Of a stretch of 64,000 bases of DNA, positions 43,365-52,442 are shown one piece after another. The stretch's first letter is position 1; each line of letters starts with the position of its first letter. Under the pieces are notes generated by a model that did no database searches, was not told where the DNA came from, and saw only the letters and a program-made list of their open reading frames with translations. The position numbers were made by a program, and so were the translations under genes. The DNA is taken from NCBI GenBank assembly GCA_948938605.1, contig CARAIG010000086.1, positions 9,753 through 73,752 of the forward strand, in the 5' to 3' direction. Source of the DNA: an uncultured Eubacteriales bacterium. GTDB taxonomy: Bacteria > Bacillota > Clostridia > Christensenellales > CAG-314.

Positions 43365-45764
43365 ATGAAAAAAAGAATATCAGTATTGATTGCTATCGTT
43401 CTTGTAATTGCAGTTGCTTTGCCGGTTTTGGCTTCGTGCGAGACGCCGAACAAGACGGTTTCGTCTATCAGCGTTGTAAGCCCTAAAACCGAATACAAAG
43501 TCGACGAAGCAATCGATTACGACAGTTTAAAAATTGAAGTTAAATACGACGACGGCACGACCGAAATTAAGACGGTTAAAGAGCTTAAAGCAAGCGTAAC
43601 CAAAGCGGATTTGTCTAAGTCGGGCAATACGTCTTATACGGTAATCTATGGCGGAAAAAGCGCGACGGTTAACATTAAAGTTACTGCCGAAGTAGTAGAA
43701 CCTACTAAGGTGCAGTTGCAAACGTTTGTAGAACCGTCCTTCTATACGGAATACACAACAAAATCCGCTGATCGCGGCGACAAGGAAGAAACAAGATCGG
43801 ACTTCCGCATTACCGAACAAACTTACGAAGTAGGTAATGCAAACAAGTTTATCTTCCGTCCCAGCGCAACAGGTCTTGATATCGAAGCACAAAAAACCGT
43901 AACTATTTCAAACGTTAAAACAACGGCTAAGGTTTACAGTAAAGATGCTCAAAACGGAACGTATACCGAAGTTGCAGCCGACGCTCTTGCCGATTTTGTA
44001 ACAATCGAAGATAACACCTATTTGTTTAGCGAACAAGCCGCAGGCAAATACATTAAACTGGAAATTACGTTAGACAGCGAAGAATACGACGTTGATTTAA
44101 TGGAAGAAGAATTGCGTACCATTACGGTGGAATTTGTCGTTGTCGACGGCGGTTACAACGTTTATAACCAATTAGGTCTGTCCGTTATGTGCGACTTGCA
44201 AAAGCAAGCTTGGTCGCAATTGTGGGGAGCAACCGCAACATATAATGCCGATACCCAAAAATATGACCTTACAGCAGGTGCAAACCCCGTTAAACTCGAA
44301 TCGGATACCGATTACCTTTATACTTATGTAGGCAATGTTAAATGGGTAATTCTTCACGGCGATTTGACGTTAGATGCCGAACAAATGCCTGCGCAATATT
44401 TCTGGGACAGTAAAGACCCCAGTTATAACACTGCGTTGGAATCCATTAAAGGACTTACTAACCTTGAAAGCAAATTAAACGGCTCCCTTAAAGACGGTTT
44501 AAACAACGGACAAAGCGTCAATTACACTAAGGATACTATTCCCGGTTCGGACCACGTAGTTGCAGAAACAGGTATCAGTGTTAATATGCAAAACGGTTTG
44601 TTTGCTACAAACAAGGTAAGCGTATCGGGTAACTATCACAGCATTATAGTGCCCGAATACAAGGAAGGCGGCAGACATTTCTATACGGTAGTGGACTATG
44701 ACAATGCGTCCGATTCGAAACCCGCATATCCCGTTTCGCACTGGTCGGTATTCCAAATCCATATGAAAAACGACGCAAGCGGACTCGAAGCAAAATACAA
44801 TTTTAAAAACCTGTCTATGTCGGGTAATAATGCTAAGGACGATGTGGCGCCGGACGAAAAAGCGAAGGGCATTCCCGCAGGTATGATGATGGTTAACTGT
44901 TATTCTAATGGTTTGACTTTCGACAATATTGTATCCGAAAAATTTTATACAAACGTTATTGTCGACGGTTACGGAGACATAACCAGAGTCGACATTTTAA
45001 ACAGTAAATTTTACGATTCGTACAGCAATATGTGCTATATGTGGAGAAGTAAAGTTTTCATTGAAAACAGCGAACTTATCGGCGCAGGCGGACCTTTGTT
45101 TATCCTTTGCGACGGAGCTCGCAATATTGCCGAAAACCGCGGTGATGACAACGGTCCCAATATGACGGTTGACAAAAAATCAGTATTGCAATCTTATGCA
45201 ACGGGTAACGAAAGCTGGTATGTTAACTTTGATGCGCAAGCGCTTATAGGGCAACTTAGCGGCGCTTTGGAAAAGCAAGTTCTTAATAAACTCGGTAAAA
45301 CAATTCTTACTAAACAAAATGGTTTGGATTATGTAAACGTTATTGCGGCGATGATTTGCGATCCCGCTAAGATTATAGCAGGTCAAAGCGAATATTTGAT
45401 TGACGTTTGCGGAAGATATACCACAATGGACGGCGAAACGGTTGTAGAACAATTTGCAATGCACAATCAAGTATTGACTACGTTGAGAGAATCTACAAGG
45501 GTAGTTGACGGAAAATACCACGCAACCCAATTCCCCGCAATTATACAAGTGGGCAATCTTTATGCGTTTACGGATATGACAAACTTGTATACGTTAGGTG
45601 CAAGCGGAGCTCAACCGTTTAATCCTGCAACGGACGGAGTTGCTTGGGCAACCAACACAAATGATAAAATTTGCGTCTATATGTCGGCAGCTTCGCAATC
45701 TAAGTCGGATAACGCGCCGTATTTCGGAGCAATCCTCGATGTTGCGCCTTTTCAAGCCCAATAA
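43365..45764 (+). CDS. Large lipoprotein with Ig-like and beta-helix-like regions
   Basis: 799 residues. Lipobox LAS-Cys25 makes it a membrane-anchored lipoprotein. Residues about 33-110 (VSSISVVSPKTEYKVDEAIDYDSLKIEVKYDDGTTEI... YTVIYGGKSATVNIKVT) match a bacterial Ig-like (group 4 type) domain. A middle beta-rich part follows, and residues about 490-620 contain a solenoid-like run (YNFKNLSMSGNNA, CYSNGLTFDNIVSE, DITRVDILNSKFYDS, KVFIENSELIGAGG) similar to parallel beta-helix proteins. No catalytic residues are recognised. AGGAG precedes the ATG. It follows the ABC genes by 61 bases and ends before a terminator, so it is probably the last gene of that operon and may be its cargo or receptor. 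Confidence 0.82.
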   Translation: MKKRISVLIAIVLVIAVALPVLASCETPNKTVSSISVVSPKTEYKVDEAIDYDSLKIEVKYDDGTTEIKTVKELKASVTKADLSKSGNTSYTVIYGGKSATVNIKVTAEVVEPTKVQLQTFVEPSFYTEYTTKSADRGDKEETRSDFRITEQTYEVGNANKFIFRPSATGLDIEAQKTVTISNVKTTAKVYSKDAQNGTYTEVAADALADFVTIEDNTYLFSEQAAGKYIKLEITLDSEEYDVDLMEEELRTITVEFVVVDGGYNVYNQLGLSVMCDLQKQAWSQLWGATATYNADTQKYDLTAGANPVKLESDTDYLYTYVGNVKWVILHGDLTLDAEQMPAQYFWDSKDPSYNTALESIKGLTNLESKLNGSLKDGLNNGQSVNYTKDTIPGSDHVVAETGISVNMQNGLFATNKVSVSGNYHSIIVPEYKEGGRHFYTVVDYDNASDSKPAYPVSHWSVFQIHMKNDASGLEAKYNFKNLSMSGNNAKDDVAPDEKAKGIPAGMMMVNCYSNGLTFDNIVSEKFYTNVIVDGYGDITRVDILNSKFYDSYSNMCYMWRSKVFIENSELIGAGGPLFILCDGARNIAENRGDDNGPNMTVDKKSVLQSYATGNESWYVNFDAQALIGQLSGALEKQVLNKLGKTILTKQNGLDYVNVIAAMICDPAKIIAGQSEYLIDVCGRYTTMDGETVVEQFAMHNQVLTTLRESTRVVDGKYHATQFPAIIQVGNLYAFTDMTNLYTLGASGAQPFNPATDGVAWATNTNDKICVYMSAASQSKSDNAPYFGAILDVAPFQAQ

Positions 45765-45804
45765 TACAATTCGGTTATCTAAATAACAGGATACTTGTTT
45801 AAAC

Positions 45805-45833
45805 AAACGCTCTGCTTTTCAGCAGGGCGTTTT
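45805..45833 (+). terminator. Terminator of the ABC-lipoprotein operon
   Basis: AAACGCTCTGC pairs with GCAGGGCGTTT (one T-G pair) over a 6-base loop, followed by TTTGCTATTGTTTT. Confidence 0.85.
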
Positions 45834-45916
45834 GCTATTGTTTTAATTGTCATTTCATTGACTTTTTTTTGTTATTGTCTTACAATTTAGCCATACAATA
45901 TTTTGCGAGGTTACTT

Positions 45917-48343
45917 ATGGATAAAGTAGCGGTTCAAAACAAATGGAATAAACGTTGGACGGAAAAACCCGTTTATAAATTCGATCCTAAAAAGCAGGAT
46001 AAATACTACGTGTTGGAAATGTTTTCGTATCCCAGCGGTGCCAAACTGCACGTAGGGCATTGGTACAACTACGGCTTGACCGACAGTTTTGCGCGGTATC
46101 AAATTATGAAAGGGTGCAACGTGTTTCAACCTATGGGGTTTGACGCGTTCGGTTTACCTGCGGAAAACTACGCAATTAAGACGGGTATTCATCCGCAGGA
46201 TTCCACGTTGCACAACATCGAAGTTATGGAACAGCAGTTGAAAAACATCGGTGCCTTGTTCGATTGGGATCACGAAATAAAAACCTGCTTGCCCGATTAC
46301 TACAAGTGGACGCAGTGGATATTTTGTCAACTGTACAAGCACGGTTTGGCATACCGTAAAAAGGCTCCTGTCAATTGGTGCCCTAGTTGCAACACAGTGC
46401 TTGCCAACGAACAAGTAGTGGACGGACATTGCGAACGTTGCGAAAGTCAAGTTATTAAAAAGGACTTAACGCAATGGTTCTTTAAAATAACCGCCTACGC
46501 CGACGAATTGATAAGCGGTTTGGATAATCTTGACTGGCCGGAAAAAACCAAAGCAATGCAACGCAACTGGATAGGCAAAAGCAACGGCGGGGAAATCACT
46601 TTTGACCTTGCAGACGGACAAGGCAGTTTTAATGTGTTTACCACACGCGCCGACACGTTGTTCGGTTGTACTTACGTTGTGCTTGCGCCCGAACATCCGT
46701 TGGTTAAGCAAATTACTACTAAGGCGCAAAAGTCGGCAGTGGAAAAATACTGTGACGAAGTTGCCAAAACGGACGAAATCGAACGTCTGTCCACTGCAAA
46801 GGACAAGACGGGCGTGTTTACCGGAGCGTATGCAATCAATCCCGCTAACGGCGAAAAAGTACAAGTGTGGATAGGGGATTACGTACTTGCAAGTTACGGT
46901 ACGGGCGCCGTTATGGGTGTGCCTTCGCACGACGCAAGGGACTACAAGTTTGCCCAAACGCACAACCTTGCAATCAAGCGCGTTATCAAAGCGGCGTCTG
47001 CCGACATTGACGACAGTTTGCCTTATTGCGATTACGGCATTATGGTTAACAGCGGCGAATTTGACGGAATGACTACCGAACAAGGTCGCGTTGCCGTAGT
47101 GGAAAAATTGGCGAAGCAAGGCAAAGGCAAATTAACTACAAACTACCGTTTGCGCGACTGGTTAGTTTCCCGTCAGCGTTATTGGGGCGCGCCTATACCC
47201 GTTATATACTGCCCGCATTGCGGCGAAGTGTTGGACGAAAATTTGCCCGTAACTTTACCTTACGACGTGGAATTTAAACCCGACGGTACAAGTCCGCTTG
47301 CCAAGCACGAAAAATTTATTCACGATGTAACTTGCCCTAAGTGCGGAGCAAAGGCTACACGTGACCCGGACACGTTGGATACGTTTGTATGCAGCAGTTG
47401 GTATTACCTTAGATATATTGACCCTAAAAACGCAAATAAGCCCTTTGATACGGCTTTGGCGGACAAAATGCTCCCCGTCGATAAATACGTCGGCGGTGCC
47501 GAACACGCTTGTATGCACTTGTTGTATGCCCGCTTTATTACCAAGGCTTTGCGCGATATGGGTTACGTTCACTTTGACGAACCGTTCAAGTCGCTTGTTC
47601 ACCAAGGGGTAATTTTAGGTCCGGACGGCAACCGTATGAGTAAGTCGCACGGCAATATAGTATCCCCCGACGAATTTGTATCCGCTTACGGCGCGGATGT
47701 GTTCCGTTGCTATTTGGCATTCGGCTTTAAGTACATCGAAGGCGGACCTTGGAGCGACGACGGAATAAAGGCTATCAACAAGTGGTTGGACAGGGTTGAG
47801 CGTTACGTTTTGAATGCTTACGGCAATTACGACGCGAACGGTGACTTCGGCGCGGAGGAAAAGGAACTTAACCGCGTACGTCACAATACGATAAAAGCAG
47901 TGGATGCCGATTACGCCGATTTCAGTTTTAATACTGCGGTTGCGCGTATGATGGAACTTGTCAACGCATTAAGTAAGTACGACCAAAAGGCAGTTAAAAA
48001 TGCCAAACTTTACAAGGATACGGTTGACGATTTGCTTAAAGTGCTTTGTCCCCTTGCGCCGCACTTCTGCGAAGAATTGTGGGAACAAACAGGACACAAG
48101 GGCAGTATAATAGTAGCGGAGTTTCCCAAATACGACGAAAACGCATTAAAGACCAGCGAAATTGAAATGTTGGTACAATTTAACAGCCGTCCCAAAACCC
48201 GCATTATGGTGGACACAACGCTAAACGTAAAACAAATAGAAGAACTTGTGCTTGCCGACGGTAAAGTTAAGGAATTGCTTGACGGCACAGCGGTTAAAAA
48301 AGTAATTGTAATTCCTAACAGGTTAATCAATATAATTATTTAA
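45917..48343 (+). CDS. leuS: Leucyl-tRNA synthetase
   Basis: 808 residues from ATG 45917, with GAGG 8 bases upstream; the open frame continues to a TTG at 45869 that has no support. It charges tRNA-Leu with leucine. The class I signatures are HVGH (45-48) and RMSKS (573-577), and the CP1 editing domain (TTRADTLFGCTYVVLAPEHPL) and the Cys-rich zinc knuckles (WCPSCNTVLAN... CERC and CPHCGEVLDE... CPKCGAKA) are intact. An upstream T-box leader is not seen; the leader is short. cysK begins 1 base after the stop. Confidence 0.98.
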   Translation: MDKVAVQNKWNKRWTEKPVYKFDPKKQDKYYVLEMFSYPSGAKLHVGHWYNYGLTDSFARYQIMKGCNVFQPMGFDAFGLPAENYAIKTGIHPQDSTLHNIEVMEQQLKNIGALFDWDHEIKTCLPDYYKWTQWIFCQLYKHGLAYRKKAPVNWCPSCNTVLANEQVVDGHCERCESQVIKKDLTQWFFKITAYADELISGLDNLDWPEKTKAMQRNWIGKSNGGEITFDLADGQGSFNVFTTRADTLFGCTYVVLAPEHPLVKQITTKAQKSAVEKYCDEVAKTDEIERLSTAKDKTGVFTGAYAINPANGEKVQVWIGDYVLASYGTGAVMGVPSHDARDYKFAQTHNLAIKRVIKAASADIDDSLPYCDYGIMVNSGEFDGMTTEQGRVAVVEKLAKQGKGKLTTNYRLRDWLVSRQRYWGAPIPVIYCPHCGEVLDENLPVTLPYDVEFKPDGTSPLAKHEKFIHDVTCPKCGAKATRDPDTLDTFVCSSWYYLRYIDPKNANKPFDTALADKMLPVDKYVGGAEHACMHLLYARFITKALRDMGYVHFDEPFKSLVHQGVILGPDGNRMSKSHGNIVSPDEFVSAYGADVFRCYLAFGFKYIEGGPWSDDGIKAINKWLDRVERYVLNAYGNYDANGDFGAEEKELNRVRHNTIKAVDADYADFSFNTAVARMMELVNALSKYDQKAVKNAKLYKDTVDDLLKVLCPLAPHFCEELWEQTGHKGSIIVAEFPKYDENALKTSEIEMLVQFNSRPKTRIMVDTTLNVKQIEELVLADGKVKELLDGTAVKKVIVIPNRLINIII

Positions 48344-48344
48344 T

Positions 48345-49253
48345 ATGAACGAACAAAAATTCAAGCAACTGTCCGCCGAATTGGGAATAGGCAACACGCC
48401 GTTGATTCCCTACGAGGAAGACTTTGACGCGGATATTTACATTAAAAACGAAGCAATGAACGCAAGCGGCAGTATTAAGGATAGGGCTGCACTTGCTTTG
48501 ATACTCGACGCGCAGGAACGCGGTATTTTGCACGCGGGCGACACGATAGTGGAAGCAACAAGCGGAAACACGGGTATTTCCCTTGCGTATGTCGGTGCAA
48601 AGTTAGGGTACAAAGTGTTGCTTACAATGCCCGCTTCGATGAGCGCCGAACGGCGTGAAATACTGCAAGGGCTTGGCGCGCAATTAGTGCTTACCGAAGG
48701 CAACTTAGGTATGCAAGGTGCAGTGGATATGGCGGAGCAGTTGTCTCGCGAACGCAATCACGTATGGCTAAAGCAATTTGAAAATACCGCAAACGTCGAA
48801 GCGCATTACTTGTCGACGGGGGCGGAACTGCTTGAACAACTTGACAAAATAGACGTATTTGTTGCAGGCGTAGGTACGGGCGGAACGCTAATCGGTACGG
48901 CAAAGTGCATTAAGGAGCGTTTCCCCGATTGCGTTATTGTCGCCGTTGAACCCGCTTCAAGCGCTACGTTATCCCGCGGGGAAAAGGGGCAGCACGCAAT
49001 TCAAGGCATAGGCGCGGGGTTTGTCCCCAAAATTTACGACAAATCGTATGTAGACCAAGTGGAACTTGTCACCGACGAACAGGCGCTGGAAATGTTTAAA
49101 ACGCTTAACAACCGTCAAGGTTACTGTTGCGGTATATCTTCTGCCGCAAATACCGTTGTTGCAATCCGTCTTGCCGAAATGTCGCAATACAAGGGGAAAA
49201 ATATAGTAACGGTATTTCCCGACGGTGACGACCGCTACGAAAGTCTGCTATAA
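48345..49253 (+). CDS. cysK: Cysteine synthase (O-acetylserine sulfhydrylase)
   Basis: 302 residues. It makes cysteine from O-acetylserine and sulfide using pyridoxal phosphate. The cofactor lysine is Lys45 in NASGSIKDRAA, the substrate-binding loop EATSGNTGISLAY is intact, the phosphate-binding loop is GVGTGGTLIG, and the C-terminal GYCCGISSAANTV carries the usual serine region. The closely related cystathionine beta-synthase type is less likely at this length. It lies one base after leuS, so it is cotranscribed; no separate ribosome binding site is strong. Confidence 0.93.
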   Translation: MNEQKFKQLSAELGIGNTPLIPYEEDFDADIYIKNEAMNASGSIKDRAALALILDAQERGILHAGDTIVEATSGNTGISLAYVGAKLGYKVLLTMPASMSAERREILQGLGAQLVLTEGNLGMQGAVDMAEQLSRERNHVWLKQFENTANVEAHYLSTGAELLEQLDKIDVFVAGVGTGGTLIGTAKCIKERFPDCVIVAVEPASSATLSRGEKGQHAIQGIGAGFVPKIYDKSYVDQVELVTDEQALEMFKTLNNRQGYCCGISSAANTVVAIRLAEMSQYKGKNIVTVFPDGDDRYESLL

Positions 49254-49304
49254 AAGCGAATAACAATTTATTTTTTCATTATTGCGTTTTTTACAAAAAA
49301 CGTA

Positions 49305-49333
49305 TTGACAATGCTCCGAAGTGAGTTTACAAT
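49305..49333 (+). promoter_or_regulatory. Sigma-A-type promoter of small lipoprotein gene
   Basis: TTGACA (49305-49310), 17 bases, TACAAT (49328-49333). The leader is about 47 bases and ends in GGAGG before the ATG. Confidence 0.8.
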
Positions 49334-49387
49334 AATCGTGTGGTAACTAGAAGTTACGCGATAATATATTTTTATGGAGGAAGTGAC

Positions 49388-49738
49388 ATGAAAAAATTCA
49401 CAAAGATTGCCGCTCTTATGTTGGTAGTTATTATGAGCGTTGCATTGCTTGCATCTTGCGGAATTAGCGAAAAAACAGCGGAAAAAGTTAATCAAGCGAC
49501 TAAGGACGGCGAACCTATGTCGGTTGCCGATTTGGAAAAACTGTGCGGTGGCGAAGCCACAATCGATTTACGCGTATTGGGTTCTGGTTTCTTGGTATGG
49601 GTTAGCGGTTGCAAAGATGCAGAAGCTGTTCAAAAAAAGCTTGATGAAGGCAAAACTCCCAAAGCATTATATGTAATGGTTGTTGCAGGAAAAGCAACTA
49701 CGGCTGTCTATCAAGATTACGACAAAGATAAGAAATAA
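49388..49738 (+). CDS. Small lipoprotein of unknown function
   Basis: 116 residues from ATG 49388, which has TGGAGG 7 bases upstream; the frame extends further upstream without a start site of this quality. Lipobox LAS-Cys24 gives a mature protein of 93 residues. It contains SVADLEKLCGGEATIDLRVLGSGFLVWVSGCKDAEAVQKKL, a compact alpha/beta segment with two cysteines that could form a disulfide outside the cell, and an Asp/Lys-rich end. I do not recognise the family. It is a single gene between its own promoter and terminator. Confidence 0.8.
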   Translation: MKKFTKIAALMLVVIMSVALLASCGISEKTAEKVNQATKDGEPMSVADLEKLCGGEATIDLRVLGSGFLVWVSGCKDAEAVQKKLDEGKTPKALYVMVVAGKATTAVYQDYDKDKK

Positions 49739-49754
49739 ACATATATTAGTTTTT

Positions 49755-49786
49755 AAATCCCGACGAGCCGTCGGGATTTTTTTTGT
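49755..49786 (+). terminator. Rho-independent terminator
   Basis: AAATCCCGACG pairs perfectly with CGTCGGGATTT around a 3-base loop and is followed by eight Ts. Confidence 0.95.
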
Positions 49787-49883
49787 TGTATTTTTAATTT
49801 TAGTATTATTTGTTTGTCAGTTGATTTTAAACCAACAAAAATCAGGTGTTATTAAGCGATTTTTTATTGTCGGTAAGTATTTA

Positions 49884-49913
49884 TTGACACAACCGCTGTT
49901 TGCGTGGTACAAT
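49884..49913 (+). promoter_or_regulatory. Promoter of the trpS cluster
   Basis: TTGACA (49884-49889), 18 bases, TACAAT (49908-49913). The leader is only about 33 bases, so there is no T-box. Confidence 0.75.
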
Positions 49914-49952
49914 ATAGTGATAAATTTTACAATTAAAAGGAGGTAACTAATT

Positions 49953-50957
49953 GTGGATAACGTTAAAAAGACGGTTTTTTCCGGCGTGCAGCCTACGGGT
50001 AGAATAACGCTGGGCAACTATTTGGGGGCTATCCGTAATTGGTCGCCTTTGCAAGACGAATATAACTGTTTGTACTGCATAGTGGATTTGCACTCGCTAA
50101 CCGTAAAACAAGTGCCTGCGGAACTGCGCAAAAACACAATGGAACTTGTTGCGCTGTACATCGCTTGCGGAATAGATCCAAGCAAAAGCGCATTGTTTAT
50201 TCAGTCGCACGTACACGAGCACGCCGAGTTGTGTTGGATATTGGATACTATTGCTTACATCGGCGAACTTAACCGTATGACGCAATTTAAGGATAAGTCA
50301 AGGAAGCACGCCGATAATATAAATATGGGATTAATGAACTATCCCGTACTTATGGCAAGCGACATTTTGCTTTACAATGCACAGCTTGTACCTATCGGCA
50401 AGGACCAAACACAGCACTTGGAACTTGCGCGGGACTTGGCAATACGTTTTAACGGACGTTATTCCGACACGTTTGCCGTACCCGAAGCGTTGATGTTCAA
50501 GTCGGGTAGCAGTATTAAAAGTTTGCAGGATCCGTCTGCAAAAATGAGCAAGTCGGACACTAACGAAAATGCGGTAGTGTCACTGCTTGACGACAAGGAC
50601 GCAATCGTGCGCAAATTTAAACGCGCGGTAACCGACTGCGACACTGAAGTCCGTTTTGCCGAAGACAAGCCTGCAATTTCCAACCTTTTAAACATTTACA
50701 GTTTGTGTAGCGGCGAAAGCATTGCGGACGCCGAAAAACGCTTTGCGGGACGCGGTTACGGCGACTTTAAACTGGCGGTTGCCGACAGCGTAATTGCCGT
50801 AATAGAGCCTATTCAAGCCGAACAAAAACGGCTTGTTGCCGATAAGGCGTATCTCGAAAGCGTATTAAAGCAAGGCGCCGAACAAGCCGAACGCATTGCT
50901 CGCAAAACTTTGGACAAAGTTTACCGCAAGGTAGGGCTTGTAGGGCGTATTAGGTAA
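49953..50957 (+). CDS. trpS: Tryptophanyl-tRNA synthetase
   Basis: 334 residues starting at GTG 49953, with AAGGAGG 8 bases upstream. It charges tRNA-Trp. Class I signatures are FSGVQPTGRITLGNYLGA (HIGH-like TLGN) and KMSKS at 197-201. DQTQHLELARDLA and the C-terminal DKVYRKVGL are typical of bacterial TrpRS. It heads a tight run: DUF5685 starts 2 bases after, and a J-like protein and a membrane protein follow. A short leader and strong promoter suggest constitutive expression. Confidence 0.98.
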   Translation: MDNVKKTVFSGVQPTGRITLGNYLGAIRNWSPLQDEYNCLYCIVDLHSLTVKQVPAELRKNTMELVALYIACGIDPSKSALFIQSHVHEHAELCWILDTIAYIGELNRMTQFKDKSRKHADNINMGLMNYPVLMASDILLYNAQLVPIGKDQTQHLELARDLAIRFNGRYSDTFAVPEALMFKSGSSIKSLQDPSAKMSKSDTNENAVVSLLDDKDAIVRKFKRAVTDCDTEVRFAEDKPAISNLLNIYSLCSGESIADAEKRFAGRGYGDFKLAVADSVIAVIEPIQAEQKRLVADKAYLESVLKQGAEQAERIARKTLDKVYRKVGLVGRIR

Positions 50958-50959
50958 AT

Positions 50960-51811
50960 ATGTTTGGATATTTGGATATAGATAAGGACAAACTCGAAGA
51001 CGGACAAAGGGGTTTGTGGCAAACCTTTATGTGCGGACTGTGCATATCGACGAAAAGTGCCTATAACAATCTTCCGCGTGCGTTTATAGGCAACGACATC
51101 AACTTTTTTAACGTGCTGTTCCATTCGGTGACGGAAACGGACGTGGAAATCGAAAACAAAACTTGCTTTTCGCATCCGTTTAAAAAAAGACCGATATTAA
51201 AAACGACTCAACTTACCGATACGCTTGCTACGGCAAATATACTGCTTATGTACTGGAATATTTACGACGACGTAGTGGACGACAAAAGTTTTTCTAAAAG
51301 GACGGTTTTAAAATCGCTTAAAAAACCGTACGGTAAAGCACAAGCGGACTTGCCGAAAATGGACGGTATGCTTAAAACAATGTACGACGGTTTGCAAACG
51401 TTGGAAAAGTCAAACTGCGACAGTATCGACAAGGTGGCGCACAGTTTTGCAAGTTTGTCGCAGCAGTTTGCCGCAATAATTTTGCAGGACAAATCATCGG
51501 CAAACGTCGAAACGCTGTGTTATAACTTGGGTAAATGGATATACTTAATTGACGCATTAGACGACGTCGAAAAGGATTTAAAAACTAAAAACTACAATGT
51601 GTTTGTCAATTGCTACGGAATAGACAAAGTCGATGACGTAGTCAAGCACTTAGATGAAATTCAATTTACTATGTACGCTTCGCTTAACCGTATAGCGCAG
51701 TCGTACAACGACTTAAATTTGACCAAGTATACTTGCATACTTAAAAACGTATTGTATGACAGTATACGCAACAAAACTAAACAGATATTGGATAAATACA
51801 ATGTCCGCTAG
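50960..51811 (+). CDS. DUF5685-family protein
   Basis: 283 residues. The start MFGYLDIDKDKLEDGQRGLWQTFMCGLC, with its F-x-C-G-L-C motif, and the helical body match DUF5685, a Firmicutes family of unknown function. Two acidic segments, YWNIYDDVVDD (about 95-105) and KWIYLIDALDDVEKDL (about 192-207), resemble paired metal-binding helices of terpenoid-synthase-like folds, which is an observation rather than an assignment. It lies 2 bases after trpS and 9 bases before the J-like protein gene, so the three are cotranscribed. No signal peptide. Confidence 0.8.
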   Translation: MFGYLDIDKDKLEDGQRGLWQTFMCGLCISTKSAYNNLPRAFIGNDINFFNVLFHSVTETDVEIENKTCFSHPFKKRPILKTTQLTDTLATANILLMYWNIYDDVVDDKSFSKRTVLKSLKKPYGKAQADLPKMDGMLKTMYDGLQTLEKSNCDSIDKVAHSFASLSQQFAAIILQDKSSANVETLCYNLGKWIYLIDALDDVEKDLKTKNYNVFVNCYGIDKVDDVVKHLDEIQFTMYASLNRIAQSYNDLNLTKYTCILKNVLYDSIRNKTKQILDKYNVR

Positions 51812-51820
51812 GAGACTATA

Positions 51821-52441
51821 ATGGATTACAACGCATACGAAATACTGGGATTGACTTCTTCCGCTACGCGCGACGAAATAGACGCTAAGTACAAGCAGTT
51901 GCGGGACAAATATCAACGCGACCGTTTTTTGCCCGGTGAAGAAGGGGAAGAAGCGTCCGAAAGACTGCAACAAATAGAGGTTGCTTACCGCGATATTTTA
52001 GCGTCTTTGGAGGAATCTAAACAGGAAACCGATTTTACCCAAGACGAAGGTTACGGCGAAGTACAGCGTTTAATAAACGAAGGCAAACTGTCCGAAGCGC
52101 AGGCATTGCTTGACGCGCGCGAAATTCGCGATGCCGAATGGCATTACGTGCAGTCTATTTTGTTTTACAAGCAAAACTGGTTTTTGGAAAGTAAAAAGCA
52201 ACTTGAACTTGCTTGCCAAATGGATCCTAATAACGAACGTTATAAACAAAGTTTGGAAAAATTGACAAAGATACTTGCATCTAACACAATAAGCCCCGAC
52301 CAATTGCGTACTACGTCCCGTCCAATGGACGACGGTCCGAAAGTTGGCGCGGGTAACGGCACGTGTACGGGCAGCGCCTGTGCCGACTGCCTGTTGTGCA
52401 ACGCTTGCTGTAATTGCGCCAGTTGTATGAGCGGTTGCTAG
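51821..52441 (+). CDS. J-domain-like protein with degenerate HPD and Cys-rich tail
   Basis: 206 residues; TAGGAGAC precedes the ATG. Residues 1-65 look like a J domain (DYNAYEILGLTSSATRDEIDAKYKQL... QQIEVAYRDIL), but the invariant HPD that stimulates DnaK is replaced by Q32-R33-D34. Residues 75-150 are helical and TPR-like (EAQALLDAREIRDAEWHYVQSILFYKQNWFLESKKQLELACQMDPNN). The last 25 residues carry nine cysteines spaced C-x4-C-x2-C-x2-C-x2-CC-x-C-x2-C-x3-C (182-206). That tail could bind zinc or another metal, or attach to something else. It is in one transcript with DUF5685 and a membrane protein. The function is unknown. Confidence 0.82.
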   Translation: MDYNAYEILGLTSSATRDEIDAKYKQLRDKYQRDRFLPGEEGEEASERLQQIEVAYRDILASLEESKQETDFTQDEGYGEVQRLINEGKLSEAQALLDAREIRDAEWHYVQSILFYKQNWFLESKKQLELACQMDPNNERYKQSLEKLTKILASNTISPDQLRTTSRPMDDGPKVGAGNGTCTGSACADCLLCNACCNCASCMSGC

Positions 52442-52442
52442 T

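Noticed and set aside
45869..45916. Upstream extension of leuS
   Set aside because: In-frame TTG lies in the promoter region; ATG 45917 has a GAGG site and the canonical N-terminus.
49680..49946. 88-codon frame across the end of the small lipoprotein gene
   Set aside because: Reads through the lipoprotein gene and its perfect terminator in another frame; no start signal.
49884..49952. T-box riboswitch before trpS
   Set aside because: Leader is only about 33 bases, too short for a T-box; leuS likewise has none.
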